Of a DNA stretch of 64,000 nt, positions 1 to 11,920 are shown piece by piece (position 1 is the first letter of the stretch; each line of letters starts with the position of its first letter). The notes under the pieces are model-generated. The model saw only the letters and a list, made by a program, of their open reading frames with translations, did not search any database and had not been told where the DNA came from. This stretch comes from Narthecium ossifragum (lineage: Eukaryota; Streptophyta; Magnoliopsida; Dioscoreales; Nartheciaceae): the NCBI GenBank assembly GCA_963920575.1, contig OY986964.1, forward strand, positions 19,015,395-19,079,394, in the 5' to 3' direction. The position numbers and the translations under genes are program-made.

Positions 1-382
1 TCCCCCAGCCACCTTCATCTCTCTCTATTGCCGGATTCTCTCTCGACCAGCCGGCCACCATCCATCACCGTCCGTTGCTGCCATCTACAGTACACGTCCC
101 CCATCACCGGCGACCCCCCTTGGATGCTGTGCCTCCTCCCTCCACCACGTTTTCCAAGGCTTGGATCTCCAAGAGAAGCCAGCCAACCCTAGAGGAGCTG
201 CCAAGGTATCTCTCTTCTCATCCGTCTCCTCCTCTAGTCTTCGCCTTCCTCGTCGAATACCTAAGGTCCTTCTCCTAAAACCCTAAAGGTACCTTTCGAC
301 CTAGCCATAGATTTGGCTAAAGAGGATCTGAGAAAAGGCAAGAGACCATGTACGAAAGCCCTATAGAAGGTGCATCGTAACA
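1..382 (+). mobile_element. 3' part of an A/D-family LTR (cut by window edge)
   Basis: The segment matches the R-U5 half of the A-family LTRs elsewhere in the window: a CT-rich leader, the AACCCTAAAGG block, the CCTAGCCATAGATTTGGCTA hairpin and the terminus GGTGCATCGTAACA. It ends at 382, and C-type gag sequence resumes directly in frame after it, so it is the right end of an LTR inserted into a C-like gag gene. Its left end lies outside the window, so the TSD cannot be checked. Confidence 0.85.
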
Positions 383-757
383 CCCCCTCATACCCCTCAT
401 GCATATAAACAACATCCTGTCCCAATCCGTGAGCCACCCTTGGCTGCCCGGATTCCCAGCATGGACTTCCCCCGCTATGATGGTGCTACAGGTCCTACTC
501 ACTGGATTCTCAAGGCGGAGCAGTTCTTCTCTTATCACCCTATCCATGAACAAGAGAAGGTCCGTTACGCCGCCTATCACTTCGATGGAGATGCCCAGAC
601 ATGGTACCAGTTGTCGAAGGATACGGATGAGTGCGCAACATGGCATACCTTCCAGCATGCCTTGCACTTGCGCTATGGACCGACGACCTATGAGGACCCC
701 ATCGGCGAACTCACTCGGATTCAGCAAGATGGCTCAGTCCGAGACTACCAGATACGG
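383..757 (+). pseudogene. Fragment of Reina-like chromovirus gag
   Basis: Plus-strand translation from about 383 continues a gag reading frame closely similar to residues 190-310 of the C-element gag (26164-27774). It covers the end of the proline-rich linker and most of the retrotransposon gag core (MDFPRYDGA, EQFFSYHPIHE, DGDAQTWYQLS). Gag coats the element RNA in the virus-like particle. The frame breaks near 757, where the sequence switches to a reverse-strand RT fragment. The 5' side is interrupted by the LTR at 1-382. It is a non-functional remnant. Confidence 0.85.
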
Positions 758-1022
758 TGGACAAGTGGCCCAGATGCTCCTGCATACTCCAGCTGTAGAT
801 TAGTATATCATCAAAGATGACTAGGACAAACGTGCGGAGCAAGGGCTCGAAGATGGAGTTCATCAATGCCTGGAAGGTAGAGGGGGTTGGTCAGCCCAAC
901 GGCATGACAAGGAACTCATAGTCTCTACGATGTGTATGAAAGGCGGTTTTTTCAACATCCAGTAGGTACATCTGGATTTGGTGATACCCGGAACGTAGAT
1001 CTAGCTTGGAGAAGGTGGCTGC
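758..1022 (-). pseudogene. Reverse transcriptase fragment, C-like element (palm subdomain)
   Basis: The reverse strand encodes gypsy RT motifs: [13 protein letters not shown], then [17 protein letters not shown] and the catalytic FDDILIYS box. A stop codon interrupts the fragment after VMPLG. RT copies the RNA of the element into DNA. It continues the RT that starts at 3326-3500, because removing the B LTR at 1023-3325 and one TSD copy joins ELLDELHKA to ATFSKLDLR in frame. At about 757 it abuts a plus-strand gag fragment, an inverted junction no intact element has. Confidence 0.85.
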
Positions 1023-3325
1023 TAATACGAGTCGATCCGACTCGACCAACTAGACCCACGCTCAGAAGAGGACCCAAACTGGTTTAGCCTCTTTCCTTGT
1101 TTGACTTGGACTTCCCTAGTTCAAACTACAATATTTAATTAGGATTTATCATTAGTCTTTTATATTTAATTGAGTTCTAGTTGTTAATTGCTTTCCTAAT
1201 TTTCTACAAGTTGTTAGGAATTAATTAAGAGTCCTATATAACTTGCTAGTTAAGCAAGGGGGTTTTCTAGTTGGATTAGGACTCAGTCGAGGTCTCTATA
1301 AAAGGACCTCAGTACCTAGGTACAATATATGGATGATCAATGATGTGAGTTTAAGAATAAAATAGAGTATTTAAGTAGGATATCATAGGAGTAGAAGTAA
1401 TATAGTTTCTACCATAAATCCACCATCAATCCTCCTTCTTCCCCGTTGGTCATCTTCTCCGTAGCCTACACCGCCTCCACCTGTATTTCTCTCTCCCCGC
1501 CCCTTTCTCTCTCCTCCACGTCAGCACTCTCTCTCCCCGTCACTTGCCACCTCAGCATCATCTCCTTCCTCTCTTCCGCGTGCCCGAACCCTAGCTTCAC
1601 CGCCGACCACCTCCGTCCAGCCTGTCCAGCTGTCCTTGTTGCCAACCAAGGCCTCCATCCTCTTCCCCGAGCCGTCACGACTCCGTCCAACCCCGCCATC
1701 TCCTTCGTTCCCTCTTCTCCAACGGTATCCCCGTCCTTCCCAAGCTTCACCGTCACCGACCGCTTCCAGATCCGCCGCCTCTAGCTATCCATTAGAAGAT
1801 CGGATCCGTTAGATCCGTTCCTTTTCTCCCTGTGACCCTTCCCCTCTACTTCCCAACGTCTCCAGAGCCCTCGTCGTTGTCCCTGACGCCGATCCACCTC
1901 TAACCCACCGCCGGCCACCTCCTTGATCCGCCCAATCTGCCACCTATCTTCCAAATCCAAGCCACCAGATCCACTCTCCACCGTCTGACGACCCTTCCTG
2001 CTTAGGTCCTAACCGCCGTCATGCCCCCTACGCCTGCGATCCACTCCGGCGAACCTCAGCCCTCGGATCCAGTCCTGTTCAACCAACCACTTAACCCAAC
2101 TCTAACCTGAATCAGACTCGGCTCGGTCAACTTGTGTCAGCCACTTAATCTAGATCCAACCCAATCCAACCTGGTCAACCTGATCCAGATCAACTCAGAC
2201 TTAACTCAGTCAAGTCCTACCAAAATCAGGCTCAGTGTTACGATGCACCTTCTCAAGGGCTTTCGTAGGTGGTCTCTTGCCTGGTCTCGGATCCTCCTTA
2301 GCCAAATCTATGGCTAGGTCGAGAGATACCTTTAGGGTTTTAGGAGAAGGACCCTAGTTATTCGACGAGGAAGGCGAAGACTAGAGGAGGAGACGGATGA
2401 GAAGAGGGATACCTTGCAGCTCCTCTAGGGTTGGCTGGCTTCTCTTGGAGATCCAAGCCTTGGAGAACGTGGTGGAGGGAAGCACGGCAGCCAAGGGGAC
2501 GCCGGGGACTTGGGGTTGGACGACGGAGGTGGCCGGTAGCGGTGGTGATGATAGTGGGCGGCTGGTGGAGAAGAATCCGGCTATAGAGAGAGATGAAGGT
2601 GGCTGGGGAATTTGTGGAAGATTAAGTTACAGCTACTCCTAGGGTTACAGCTACTCCTAAATTATCCTACTAATAACTCTATTTTATTCTCATAATTCGT
2701 CATGCATAAAAAACCCTAATACAAGCTATAGAGGTCATTTTATAGAGGCCTCAAGAGAGTTTTACTACAACCTGAATACCTTCTTGCTTGGACAGCAAGT
2801 AAAAGACTCTTACTAATTCAACTCAAACTGACTCCTAATAGCAAGGAATGAACTGAGTAAGCTAGTGACTTGACTCAACCAAAACTAGGACTCAATTAAA
2901 TAGAAACTGGCTAAGCACAAACTAAACTCAAACTAGGAAATCAACTACGAAAGCAATTAAGACTCAACTAAGGAAATAACCAAGTAAGGCCGGCTTGGCT
3001 AAGCCACCTCATGGGTCATGGGTCCATCATGGGTCCACCCATGCTTGAGCTTGGTCTTGGAACTGGTTCAGCTCTGGCTCAACCTACTCCAAAGGACCTG
3101 GTTGCAGCCAGCTCCTTGGTGTTGGCCTGCCCAAGCAAGGACGTGGTTCCCTTCTTGGATTGGCTCAGTTGGTCCTCGTATCACTCAGCCAGATCTGAAT
3201 CAGCTCAAGCCAGACTTGATCTAGCTTGCCAGATTCAGCCAATCAAGCCTGATCAGACTCAATTCTGATCAATTGGAGTAGTAGAGACCCGATACGAGAG
3301 GATTGCCAGTAGACCGCTCATACCA
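1023..3325 (+). mobile_element. B-family solo LTR (interrupted by a D solo LTR)
   Basis: It begins TAATACGAGTCGATCC (a G-to-A change in the usual TGATACGAG) and ends ACCGCTCATACCA, a mutated form of CTCGTAACA. Flanks GCTGC (1018-1022) and TCTGC (3326-3330) are a 4-of-5 TSD. Without the nested D LTR the length is about 1,350 bp, as expected for B. A TATAAAAG box lies near 1299. Its degraded ends and TSD make it one of the older B copies here. Confidence 0.9.
2236..3183 (-). mobile_element. D-family solo LTR
   Basis: In reverse orientation it starts TGTTACGATGCACC and ends GGTCCTCGTATCA, 948 bp, with perfect TSD CTCAG (2231-2235 and 3184-3188). Its R-U5 half matches family A, while its U3 (GGACCAACTGAGCC and onward) matches the D solo LTR at 18642. 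It sits in the U5 part of the B LTR at 1023-3325. Confidence 0.92.
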
Positions 3326-4470
3326 TCTGCCTTGTGAAGTTCATCCAGCAACTCGTCAATTACGGGAATAGGGAACTTATCTTTGATGGTTGCTTTGTTG
3401 AGAGCTCGGTAATCGATACACATGCATCACGATCCAGCTTGCTTCTTGACTAGTAAGACCTGTGATGAGTAGGGGCTGGATGAAGTACGTATGACGCCGT
3501 TCTTGAGTAGGGTAGCCACCTGTTTTTCTATCTCTGTCTTCTGGTATTAGGGGTACCTGTAGGGCCGCACATTAACCGGGCCTTCTCCGGGCTTCAATGG
3601 TATGCGATGGTCATGCTCCCGGGCAAGAGGAAGCCCGATTGGCTTTGCGAAGAGATCGGTGTCTTGCTCCAAGAGGGCGGCCAGAAATGGTCAAGGGGAA
3701 CGTCCCCTTCAGATCTCCCACCAAGGGTGATCACGGTTGGTCCGTCTGGACGATCTGAGTTCGGGCTGCTCTTCAGCATACAGAGTCATCCCTGATCTCC
3801 CCTACGGATGCTATGTAGGGCTGCGGCTTCCGAGTAGATCCTGGAGGGTGATGACCTTAATCCTTGTAGCTTGATCTGCTCCTCGCCAAGATGGAATCTC
3901 ACCTTTTGTTTCCTTGAGGTTCATCTGGATGTCTCCTAGGGTTAGTAACCACTGTAGAGGTAAGAGGAAGAAGTCCACGTAGACTTAGGACTCCCTGGAG
4001 ATGGACGCCTACCCTAGGACACCTTCACGGGGACTCCAGGCGTTCACCACTGGCCACGGTCACATGGAATCCGGAGTTAGTCTTGGGCGTCAGTCCAAGC
4101 TTCGGTGCAAGGTGGTCCACCAGAAAGTTGTGGGCGCTTCCTGAATCGATGAGTAAGATGATCATGATTGAGTTGATGGATCATCTTACTCGAATCGTTT
4201 GCGGTGTGGGGATTCCGACCAAAGCACGGAAGGTGATGTAGGGGACGGGTTCAGTTGGGATGTCGTCTTCACCTGACTCAGCTTCAGGTGGGGCCGGTTC
4301 TTTAGGTTCATCCTCTATGGCTGGTTCCTCATTGATGATGATCTTGATGCTCAACAGTAGCTTGCAACGGTGCCCAGGGTATATGGCTCGTCACATTGGA
4401 AGCAGAGTCCTTGTGATCTCCATTGTTACAGTTCAGCTAGGGATAGCTTTCTCCGTTGATGTCGGACTAC
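3326..4470 (-). pseudogene. Degenerate C-like gag end, protease and RT start
   Basis: Read on the reverse strand from about 4470 to 3326. First comes the gag C-terminus with a CX2C-X7-HXC zinc knuckle (LCFQCDEPYTLGHRC), preceded by a premature TAA where C has CAA. Next is an acidic linker, then an aspartic protease with active site LIDSGSAHNFL near 4140. The RT N-terminus follows, with ELLDELHKA at the break with the B LTR. Several stops and frameshifts show decay. This protease and RT are exactly what the C element at 22746-30096 lacks. Near 4470 it meets Tat-associated sequence. Confidence 0.85.
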
Positions 4471-4523
4471 AGTGCCTTTTTGATCGACGGTCGATCCATG
4501 CATCGTCCGTCACACCTCACGGT
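4471..4523. repeat. Palindrome-rich remnant left of A2 (probable Tat LTR piece)
   Basis: About 50 bp with the motifs GATCGACGGTCGATC and CATCGTCCGTCAC. The same motifs resume on the other side of element A2 (10195-10475), so A2 split one repeat array. Assignment to a Tat LTR is inferred from the neighbouring antisense mobile-domain ORF and Tat integrase. Confidence 0.5.
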
Positions 4524-6027
4524 TGATACGAGGTCGAACCGAGCCATTCCAAGAAGGGACCCACGTCCTTGCTTGGATGGGCCCACGCCAAGGAGTTGGC
4601 TGCAACCAGGTTGCTTTGGGCGTCCTAAGCCCAACCAGCCAAAAGGATTCTTATTCCCTAGCTGGTTTGCTTACTTAGTTGATTTCCTAGTTAGTAGTTA
4701 TCTTGATTGAGTCAGTTTCCTATATTGAGTTCAGTTTATGATTTGCTTAAATTAGTTCCTATTATGAGTCCTTGTTATTAGGAAGTTGAGATAAGATTGA
4801 GTCTTATTAGGAAAGTCTGGTTACTTGCTGATTGTTACGCCGTGCCTTCTTGTAGGCACGGGTACCTGGTCTCTTCCCTGGTCTCAGTTCTTCCTTAGCC
4901 AAATCTATGGCTAGGCCGAGAGATACCTTTAGGGTTTTAGGAGAAGGACCCTAGGTATTCGACGAGGAAGATGAAGACTGGGGTTAGGAGACGATAGAGA
5001 AGAGGTTACCTTGCAGATCCTCTTGTGGTTGGCTGGTTACTCTGGAGATCCAAGCCAAGGAAGGTGGAAGAAGAGGGTCAGCGGCCAAGGAGGACGCCGG
5101 AATTGGAGCGGTGGCTGGTAGTGGCGAACGGCGGTGGTGAGGGTGGTAGCCGGCGGGTGGAGAAGGCCAGCAAGAGAGAGAAACGTGGGAGGGGCTGGTG
5201 GTGGTGGAATATTAAATTAGAGCTACTCCTAAGATATCCTACTTTAACTACTAACTTTATTCTTCAATGCATAAAACCTAATACAAGCTATGGAGGTCCT
5301 TTTATAGAGGCCTCAAGAGAGTCCTACTTCAAACTAGAGAACTACCTTGCTTTAATCAGCAAGTAACCATACTTTCCTACTAAGACTCAATCATAACTCA
5401 AACTCCCTAACAAACTGGACTCAAAATAGGAACTAATAAAACAAAGCATAAACTGGACTCAAACTAGGAAATCAACTAGGAAAGCAATTAAGAACTAACT
5501 AAGGAAGTAACCAGCTAAGGATTAGGATCCCTAAGGCCGGCTTTGGCTTGAGACCTGGTCCAAGGTCGGGTCCTACCAAGGGGTGCGGCCTGACCTGCGT
5601 GGGTCCCAACTGGATCTAGCCCATGTGTGGGCCCTGCCCCATAATTGGGCGTGGGTTGGTCTAGCCCAGGTGGAGCTGGACTTCCAACCGTATCACTGAT
5701 TAAAAGCAAGGCAGTATTCAGGTTGTAGTAGAACTCTCTTGAGGCCTCTATAAAAGGACCTCCATAGCTTGTAATTAGGCATGAACGAATTTATGAGAGT
5801 TATTATTTAGTAGAGATAAATCCTAGGAGTAGAAGTAATATAGGAGTAGCTGTAATCTAGTTTCCTCATAATCCACCAGCCACCTTCATCTCTCTCTACA
5901 GCCGGTCCTTCTCCATCACCGGTCTCCTTCTCCGCTGCCGTCCACTCCTCCGCCACCTTGGCTAAGGAGGAGCCGAGACTAGGCAAGAGACCAGATACGA
6001 AAGCCCTAAAGAAGGTGCATCGTATCA
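4524..6027 (+). repeat. A2 5' LTR (interrupted, internally deleted)
   Basis: It starts TGATACGAGGTCGAACC and ends GGTGCATCGTATCA. After removing the C solo LTR at 4833-5695 only about 636 bp remain, against 830 bp for the 3' LTR. About 190 bp are missing near 5957, where CTCCGCCACC joins TTGGCTAAGG directly. TATAAAAG survives near 5748. Confidence 0.9.
4833..5695 (-). mobile_element. C-family solo LTR
   Basis: An 863-bp reverse copy of the C LTR: starts TGTTACGCCGTGCC, ends TTCCAACCGTATCA. Perfect TSD CTGAT at 4828-4832 and 5696-5700. The LTR-end hairpin (CGTGCC/GGCACG) is intact. It shows that a full C element once stood here and was reduced by LTR-LTR recombination. Confidence 0.94.
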
Positions 6028-6030
6028 ACT

Positions 6031-6042
6031 TGGTATCAGAGC
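6031..6042 (+). promoter_or_regulatory. Primer binding site, initiator tRNA-Met (A2)
   Basis: TGGTATCAGAGC, complementary to the 3' end of plant initiator tRNA-Met, lies three bases after the 5' LTR end. It primes minus-strand DNA synthesis. Confidence 0.9.
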
Positions 6043-6089
6043 TCTTTCCTCTTACCTGTGCCGTCCAGAATCCTTCCGAAGGAGTCCAC

Positions 6090-9000
6090 ATGGCAGGAAG
6101 AGTACCTGGCCAAAACCCTAGTTATACCGTGAATTGCTCAAACCCTACACGGATCACTGTTCATCCGACCAGACCTACTCCTATACCTGGTCGAATCCCT
6201 CTTCCACATCATTATCCTTTACCTCCATCATCATCCCTACAGAACCCTAACCCAACCCAACCTCCACCCTATGCCTACAACCCAATTCTTCCACAAGCCT
6301 ACTATTACCCACCTCACATCCAACTGATACGAGGTCGAACCGAGCCATTCCAAGAAGGGACCCACGTCCTTGCTTGGATGGGCCCACGCCAGGGAGTTGG
6401 CTGCACCCAAGTCCCTTTGGGCGTTCTAAGCTCAGCCGGCCAAAGGAATCCTATTCCTTGCTGGTTTGCTTACTTAGTTGATTTCCTAGTTAGTAGTTAT
6501 CTTGATTGAGTCAGTTTCCTAGTTTGAATTCAGTTTATGATTTTCTTTATTAGTTCCTATTAAGAATCCTAGTAATCAGGAAGTTTGAGTTATGATTGAG
6601 TCTTAGTAGGAAAGTATGGTTACTTGCTGATTAAAGCAAGGTAGTTCTCTAGTTGTAGTAGAACTCTCTTGAGACCTCTATAAAAGGACCTCTATAGCTT
6701 GTATTAGGTCATGGACGAATTTATGAGAGTTATTATTTAGTAGAGACAAATCCTAGGAGTAGAAGTAATATAGGAGTAGCTGTAACCTAGTTTCCTCATA
6801 ATCCACCAGCCACCTTCATCTCTCTCTACAGCCGGTCCTTCTCCATCACCGGTCTCCTTCTCCGCTGCCGTCCACTCCTCCGCCACCATCATCACCACTA
6901 CCAGCCATCACCCACGTTCTCCAAGGCTTGGATCTCCAAGAGAAGCCAGCCAACCATTGAGGAAGCTGCAAGGTAATCCTCTTCCTCATCCGTCTCTCTC
7001 CTCCGGTTTTCAGCCATCCTTGTCGAATACCTAGGGTGCTTCTGCTAAAACCCTAAAGGTATATCTCGACCTAGCCATAGCTTTGGCTAAGGAGGAGCCG
7101 AGACTAGGCAAGAGACCAGATACGAAAGCCCTAGAGAAGGTGCATCGTATCACCAACCTGCCTATGAACCGAGCCAGTATCCAAACCTTGAGCCCTCTAT
7201 CCATCCCTCACCCATACCTGGCCCCACTACCCTTTCTCCGCCACCATACCAGCAGCCTATGCCACCTCCCTACGCACCGTACAACCCTAGTCTTCCGTAC
7301 AATCCATCACCACCGTATCAACCATTACCTACTCCCTACAACCAACCCAAACCTACAAACACCAATGGCTATTTGAGTACAACTTGGACTCCAAATCCTA
7401 CTGGAACTAGGATTACAAATCCTACTCCAACTAGGAATTCGAGTCAAACTCAGAGTACGAGTTGGACTCAAGATCCTACTGAAACTAGGATTGCAAATCC
7501 TACTCCAACTAGGAATCCTAGTCAAACTCGGAGTACGACTTACCCTACGGCTGAACAATGGAAGGAAGCCGTCCAGAGTTGGATCCCTTTGCCTTACCCT
7601 TCAGTAGAACAATGGGAAGCAATGATCCAATGATATTCTCCTACAAATCAGTCAAGCCCTACCAGAGTTAAGATTTCCAACGAAAATCCCATTCTAGCTG
7701 CAACTTGGATTGCAAAACATAAACACAGCTCTACCGGGATTAGGACTCCTCATACTCCACCTACCCATGAGCTGCCCCATGACCAAAACCATGAACAACA
7801 CCCGCTGCCCCCTCACCCAACCACACCACATCCCACGACCAGCAACTCTCCCTACTCCTCCACGGCAGCCCCCACCACTAATCAAGGCCACCCTCTTTCC
7901 CCCTACCAACCCACGGCCCCCCGTTCTCCAGTCCTACAGCCGATTGTCATCTCCGGCAATCTACCCGAAGTCCACAAAACTGCAGCCACCGACCTTACCT
8001 CAGTTCATGCCCTCCCCGTACCATGTAACCCCCACCAAGGCCTTCCTCAGTACTACCCCGTTCCATCCCCAAATCAGCCGGCTCCCAAATCCATCTCCTT
8101 CAACTCCGGCAGCAACCCCCAAGGTAATCGCTGCCTACCTGCCCCTGATCCTACCATAACCTCCTTCCATGGCCCACTGAAGGATCTCTCAAGCCACCAA
8201 AGACCGTCGTCCCCTAAACCTCCTGACCCTTCCCGTATCCTTACCGAGGCCGACCCCAAACCCCCTCCAGATCCGCCAACCGTATCAAACCCCCATCCTC
8301 TCACTACCTCTTCCCCATGGGATGTAAACTCCGACGAGCTTCCCTCACAAGCAATTGAGTTCCGGCCACCTCCAGCTGCCAGATCTCAATCCAATCCCAA
8401 GCTTCTTCAAGCACTGGACAGATCTCAACCATCAGATCAGATCAGATCAAATCACCACCGTTTGAACCTGATCGTCCGACTCCATCTTCCACACTCGATC
8501 GAGTCAGACTCCAGCTTACAATACTTGGACAGATTCAATCCAGGCACAACCAGATTTGGCTACACCAACCAAATCCGATCAAGCCCAGATCCAGACCAGT
8601 TCAAACGAAGTCCGGATCAATTGGATTCAGTCAAATTCGACCAAGTCAGATCTGATCCAAGCCCACCAAGTTCAAACAAGCTCAGCCAATCCGACTTGAT
8701 CAAGCTTGATTTCAGACTTCCACCAGATCAGATCCAGATGTTTCCTACGCATCTTTCAGTTGATCAGGCATCCCCCAACTGATCTGAGCTATCCAAGGAG
8801 CTACCCTCCTTATTCGGTTGCCATCTTCCAACTGATCAGATCCAAGAGCATTGCCCAGCATCCATCCACCACTCGAAGTTTCAGAACGACTTTGTCGACT
8901 CTGACCGTGAGGATTGATGTTGAAGCCAGAGCCCTGATGATCCCCTTCGAGAAAAGCAGAGAAATATCCAAGCTCAACTGCACTCGATTGTATTCAGCTG

Positions 9001-9364
9001 CCCTATTGGGTCTACTTCCACCTTGGAAGGACTCGATTCGAGTTGATCTAGTCTTCGATCCCGGACGACCGACAATGACTATGCACAACCTCCTATCTGT
9101 AGCTGCCATCTACTTCTTGGAGTTCCAGCGACCCCCAGATCCACCGGCGCTTCAGTTCCCTTCTTCCAGACCGGCAGCATGGCTCCCTGACTCGCCGCTT
9201 CGGATACCATTAGATCCACCATGGGCCAGACCGGGATTCTCACCGCCGAGTACAGAGCAACAGTTGCGGTCCAGCCACATCACTCCGGTTCGAGAAGAGA
9301 AGAGCCCTCTTTCCTCATCACATTCAGGCCTTGAGGACAAGGCCAATTTCGAAGGGAGGAGGGA
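6090..9364 (+). pseudogene. A2 proline-rich ORF, broken
   Basis: The start ATG at 6090 (MAGRVPGQNPSY) lies just after the PBS, the position of gag. The frame is split by the A solo LTR at 6325-7152, resumes to about 7633 and is stopped where CGA became TGA (residues MIQ-stop). Later blocks decay but recover at 8706-9364, with the SYPPYSVAIFQLIRS block, one DPPWARPGFSPPS unit and the end GLEDKANFEG just before the PPT. Composition is rich in Pro, Thr, Asn, Ser and Gln. I recognise no catalytic domain. Function unknown. Homologous to the ORFs of A1 and A3. Confidence 0.75.
6325..7152 (+). mobile_element. A-family solo LTR inside A2
   Basis: An 828-bp LTR with TGATACGAGG and CGTATCA ends and perfect TSD CCAAC (6320-6324, 7153-7157). 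A same-family insertion into the A2 internal ORF. TATAAAAG near 6680. Confidence 0.93.
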
Positions 9365-10194
9365 TCATACGAGGTCGAACCGAGCCATTCCAAGAAGGGA
9401 CCCACGTCCTTGCTTGGATGGGCCCACGCCAAGGAGTTGGCTGCAACCAGGTCGCTTTGGGCGTCCTAAGCCCAACCAGCCAAAAGGATTCTTATTCCCT
9501 AGCTGGTTTGCTTACTTAGTTGATTTCCTAGTTAGTAGTTATCTTGATTGAGTCAGTTTCCTAGATTGAGTTCAGTTTATGATTTGCTTAAATTAGTTCC
9601 TATTATGAGTCCTTGTTATTAGGAAGTTGAGATAAGATTGAGTCTTATTAGGAAAGTCTGGTTACTTGCTGATTAAAGCAAGGTAGTATTCAGGTTATAG
9701 TAGAACTCTCTTGAGGCCTCTATAAAAGGACCTCCATAGCTTGTAATTAGGCATGAACGAATTTATGAGAGTTATTTTTTAGTAGAGATAAATCCTAGGA
9801 GTAGAAGTAATATAGGAGTAGCTGTAACCTAGTTTCCTCATAATCCACCAGCCACCTTCATCTCTCTCTACAGCCGGTCCTTCTCCATCACCGGTCTCCT
9901 TCTCCGCTGCCGTCCACTCCTCCGCCACCATCATCAGCACTACCAGCCATCACCCACGTTCTCCAAGGCTTGGATCTCCAAGAGAAGCCAGCCAACCATT
10001 GAGGAAGCTGCAAGGTAATCCTCTTCCTCATCCGTCTCTCTCCTCCGGTTTTCAGCCTTCCTTGTCGAATACCTAGGGTGCTTCTGCTAAAACCCTAAAG
10101 GTATATCTCGACCTAGCCATAGCTTAGGTTAAGGAGGAGCCGAGACTAGGCAAGAGACCAGATACGAAAGCCCTAGAGAAGGTGCATCGTATCA
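9365..10194 (+). repeat. A2 3' LTR
   Basis: 830 bp, following the PPT GAAGGGAGGAGGGA (9351-9364). The first dinucleotide is TC instead of TG, a point change at a base integrase needs. Ends GGTGCATCGTATCA. Confidence 0.9.
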
Positions 10195-10572
10195 ATGGTC
10201 GACCGTGACATCGACCGTCACATCGTCCGTCAGCCTCTATCAAGAAAACGGCCTCCGACGATCGATGCTCCGATCGACCGTCGCTTCTTCACTTTTCTTC
10301 ATAAATGCTCCACGGTCGACCGCCGCATCGACCGTCGCATCGTCCGTCAGGCTCTGTCAAGAAAATGGCTTCCCACAGTCGACGCACAGATCGACCGTGA
10401 GCCAACAATACATTTTGCCAAGTATGGTGCATCCAACGTGCAACCACACGATCGATCCATGCATCGACCGTCAGTACAAAAGTGACTTAAATATTGAATT
10501 TAAGATTTCCAATTAAAGGCGTAATAAATATTAAACATATGTTTTATCATTTAATGTATATTGGCGTCATCA
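10195..10572 (-). repeat. CGACCGTC palindrome array and probable Tat LTR edge
   Basis: From 10199 to about 10475, units such as TCGACCGTGACATCGACCG, GATCGACCGTCGC and CGATCGATCC recur, separated by 20-60 bp. An AT-rich stretch follows to 10572. Read on the minus strand from 10572 the sequence begins TGATGACGCCAATATAC, a plausible Tat LTR start, with the antisense mobile-domain ORF beyond it. The LTR assignment is inference; the repeat array is seen directly. Confidence 0.5.
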
Positions 10573-11756
10573 AAATAAGGTTAGGATCAACACTATCGTC
10601 TTTTGCAATTATGGAAGGAATTGGCTAAAGACCAAGACAAAGTTTCTTTCACACAGTGGGTGCGATTCTTCTACAAGGCTGAGGATCGAGATTTCGACCC
10701 GTGTGCAACTTTTGGCAACAAAGTTTACGTGGCTGCCTTTTTATCTATCTGGTTGTGCTCTTTTGTCGTTCCAGGACAAGAAGATTGCATTCGCCCCGAG
10801 GATTTATACCGGTTAGCCTGATGGCGATGGGGAGATCATATTCGTTAGCGCCGATGTCGCTATGTTCCTTGTACTGGGGGATGAGGATAGTGAGTTTGCA
10901 CCCTGCCGGTCCGGGTTTTGTAACTATGTCCAATTGGGGTGTTTATATGCTTTTGGGATGGCTCACCGTTATCTTCGAGGGGTCTATTATGACAATCATG
11001 ATAGCATTGCGAGCCGACTAGTATGCCAGATTTGAAGCACCTAATATTTCGCGAGCCCGTGGATTTTTCTGACAGAGACACAAGGATTCACCTAGACGTC
11101 AGCGAGAATTTTTGTTTCCGCCCTCCCATGTTTTTATGGGGTACACGAAATGCAAGATGGTATTACGCAATGGGTTCCACCCGTCGCCATGTCGAACACT
11201 CTATTATCGCTATTCTTTGAGGTGTTCTTCCCCTCCGATTGGTTTCTACGGTATCGACGTTGTATGCTGAGCCATATAACCCTCACCGTAAAGCACGACA
11301 ATTTGGACTTGATCAGGGCGCCCTGAAGGAAGGTTTAATATACCCTTTGGAAGATCATCCATCGTCTAGGAGTTCTAGTTGGGCATTGGGATCATTTGCT
11401 ACGGAAGGACAGTGAGAAACGATTCATGCTTCCCTCCAATTCTCAAATCGGGAGGCTTTCTCATTACTGGACGAGATGGTGGGTGAAGGAAACACGTGTT
11501 TTCTTCACCAAAATAGTGGCGCGCTTGAATCACAAAGGATCTTGGAGTCACTTGTCATTTGAGATGAGACTATCACATTTATATCATAGCGCTCCTTTTC
11601 CTAACTGTTGGAAGTGGCTACGTGAGGCAGACTCTGAAAACGCATCTGCCAAGATTCATGCCCTAGAAAAGGTATCACCTTATGCTTGCTTTTGGGAAGA
11701 GATTGAAGCTTGGTTGGGAGCAAGTTTACAACCCGACGGTAATTTCCCTTGAAGAG

Positions 11757-11852
11757 GTATGTACCTATTTATTTTTATTTTTTTTATGTCATGACTTTAT
11801 ATTCTGATCACTCTCCTTTCTTTTTTTTTTGTTATATGACGTTGCTAATCAG
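11757..11852 (+). other. Probable intron in the PMD ORF
   Basis: GAG|GTATGTACC begins it, and a T-rich tract, GCTAATC branch-like sequence and CAG end it, about 96 bp. The 3' exon opens a frame that continues across the excised B LTR. The upstream frame has a stop six bases before the donor site, probably after a 1-bp loss. Seen as sequence motifs only. Confidence 0.45.
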
Positions 11853-11920
11853 TCTCCCCTTCGGAAGAAGAGATCCAACAAGGATCGTCGACCACGATAG
11901 AGCCGTGATCATTTGCGTTG

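Larger units (their letters stand above)
4524..10194 (+). mobile_element. A2: complete non-autonomous A-family retrotransposon
   Basis: LTRs at 4524-6027 and 9365-10194 bracket an internal region with PBS, a decayed proline-rich ORF and PPT. Flanks ACGGT (4519-4523) and ATGGT (10195-10199) are a TSD with one C-to-T change. Internal sequence lacks protease, RT, RNase H and integrase. Two solo LTRs interrupt it: C-type in the 5' LTR and A-type in the internal region. Movement must have depended on proteins supplied elsewhere, probably by C-like elements (inference from shared termini). Confidence 0.9.

Noticed and set aside
5958..6509. 183-codon ORF spanning the A2 LTR end, PBS and leader
   Set aside because: It begins inside the LTR (MAKEEPRLGKR) and ends in the nested A LTR; similar frames at other LTR ends show it is read-through, and the better start is ATG 6090.
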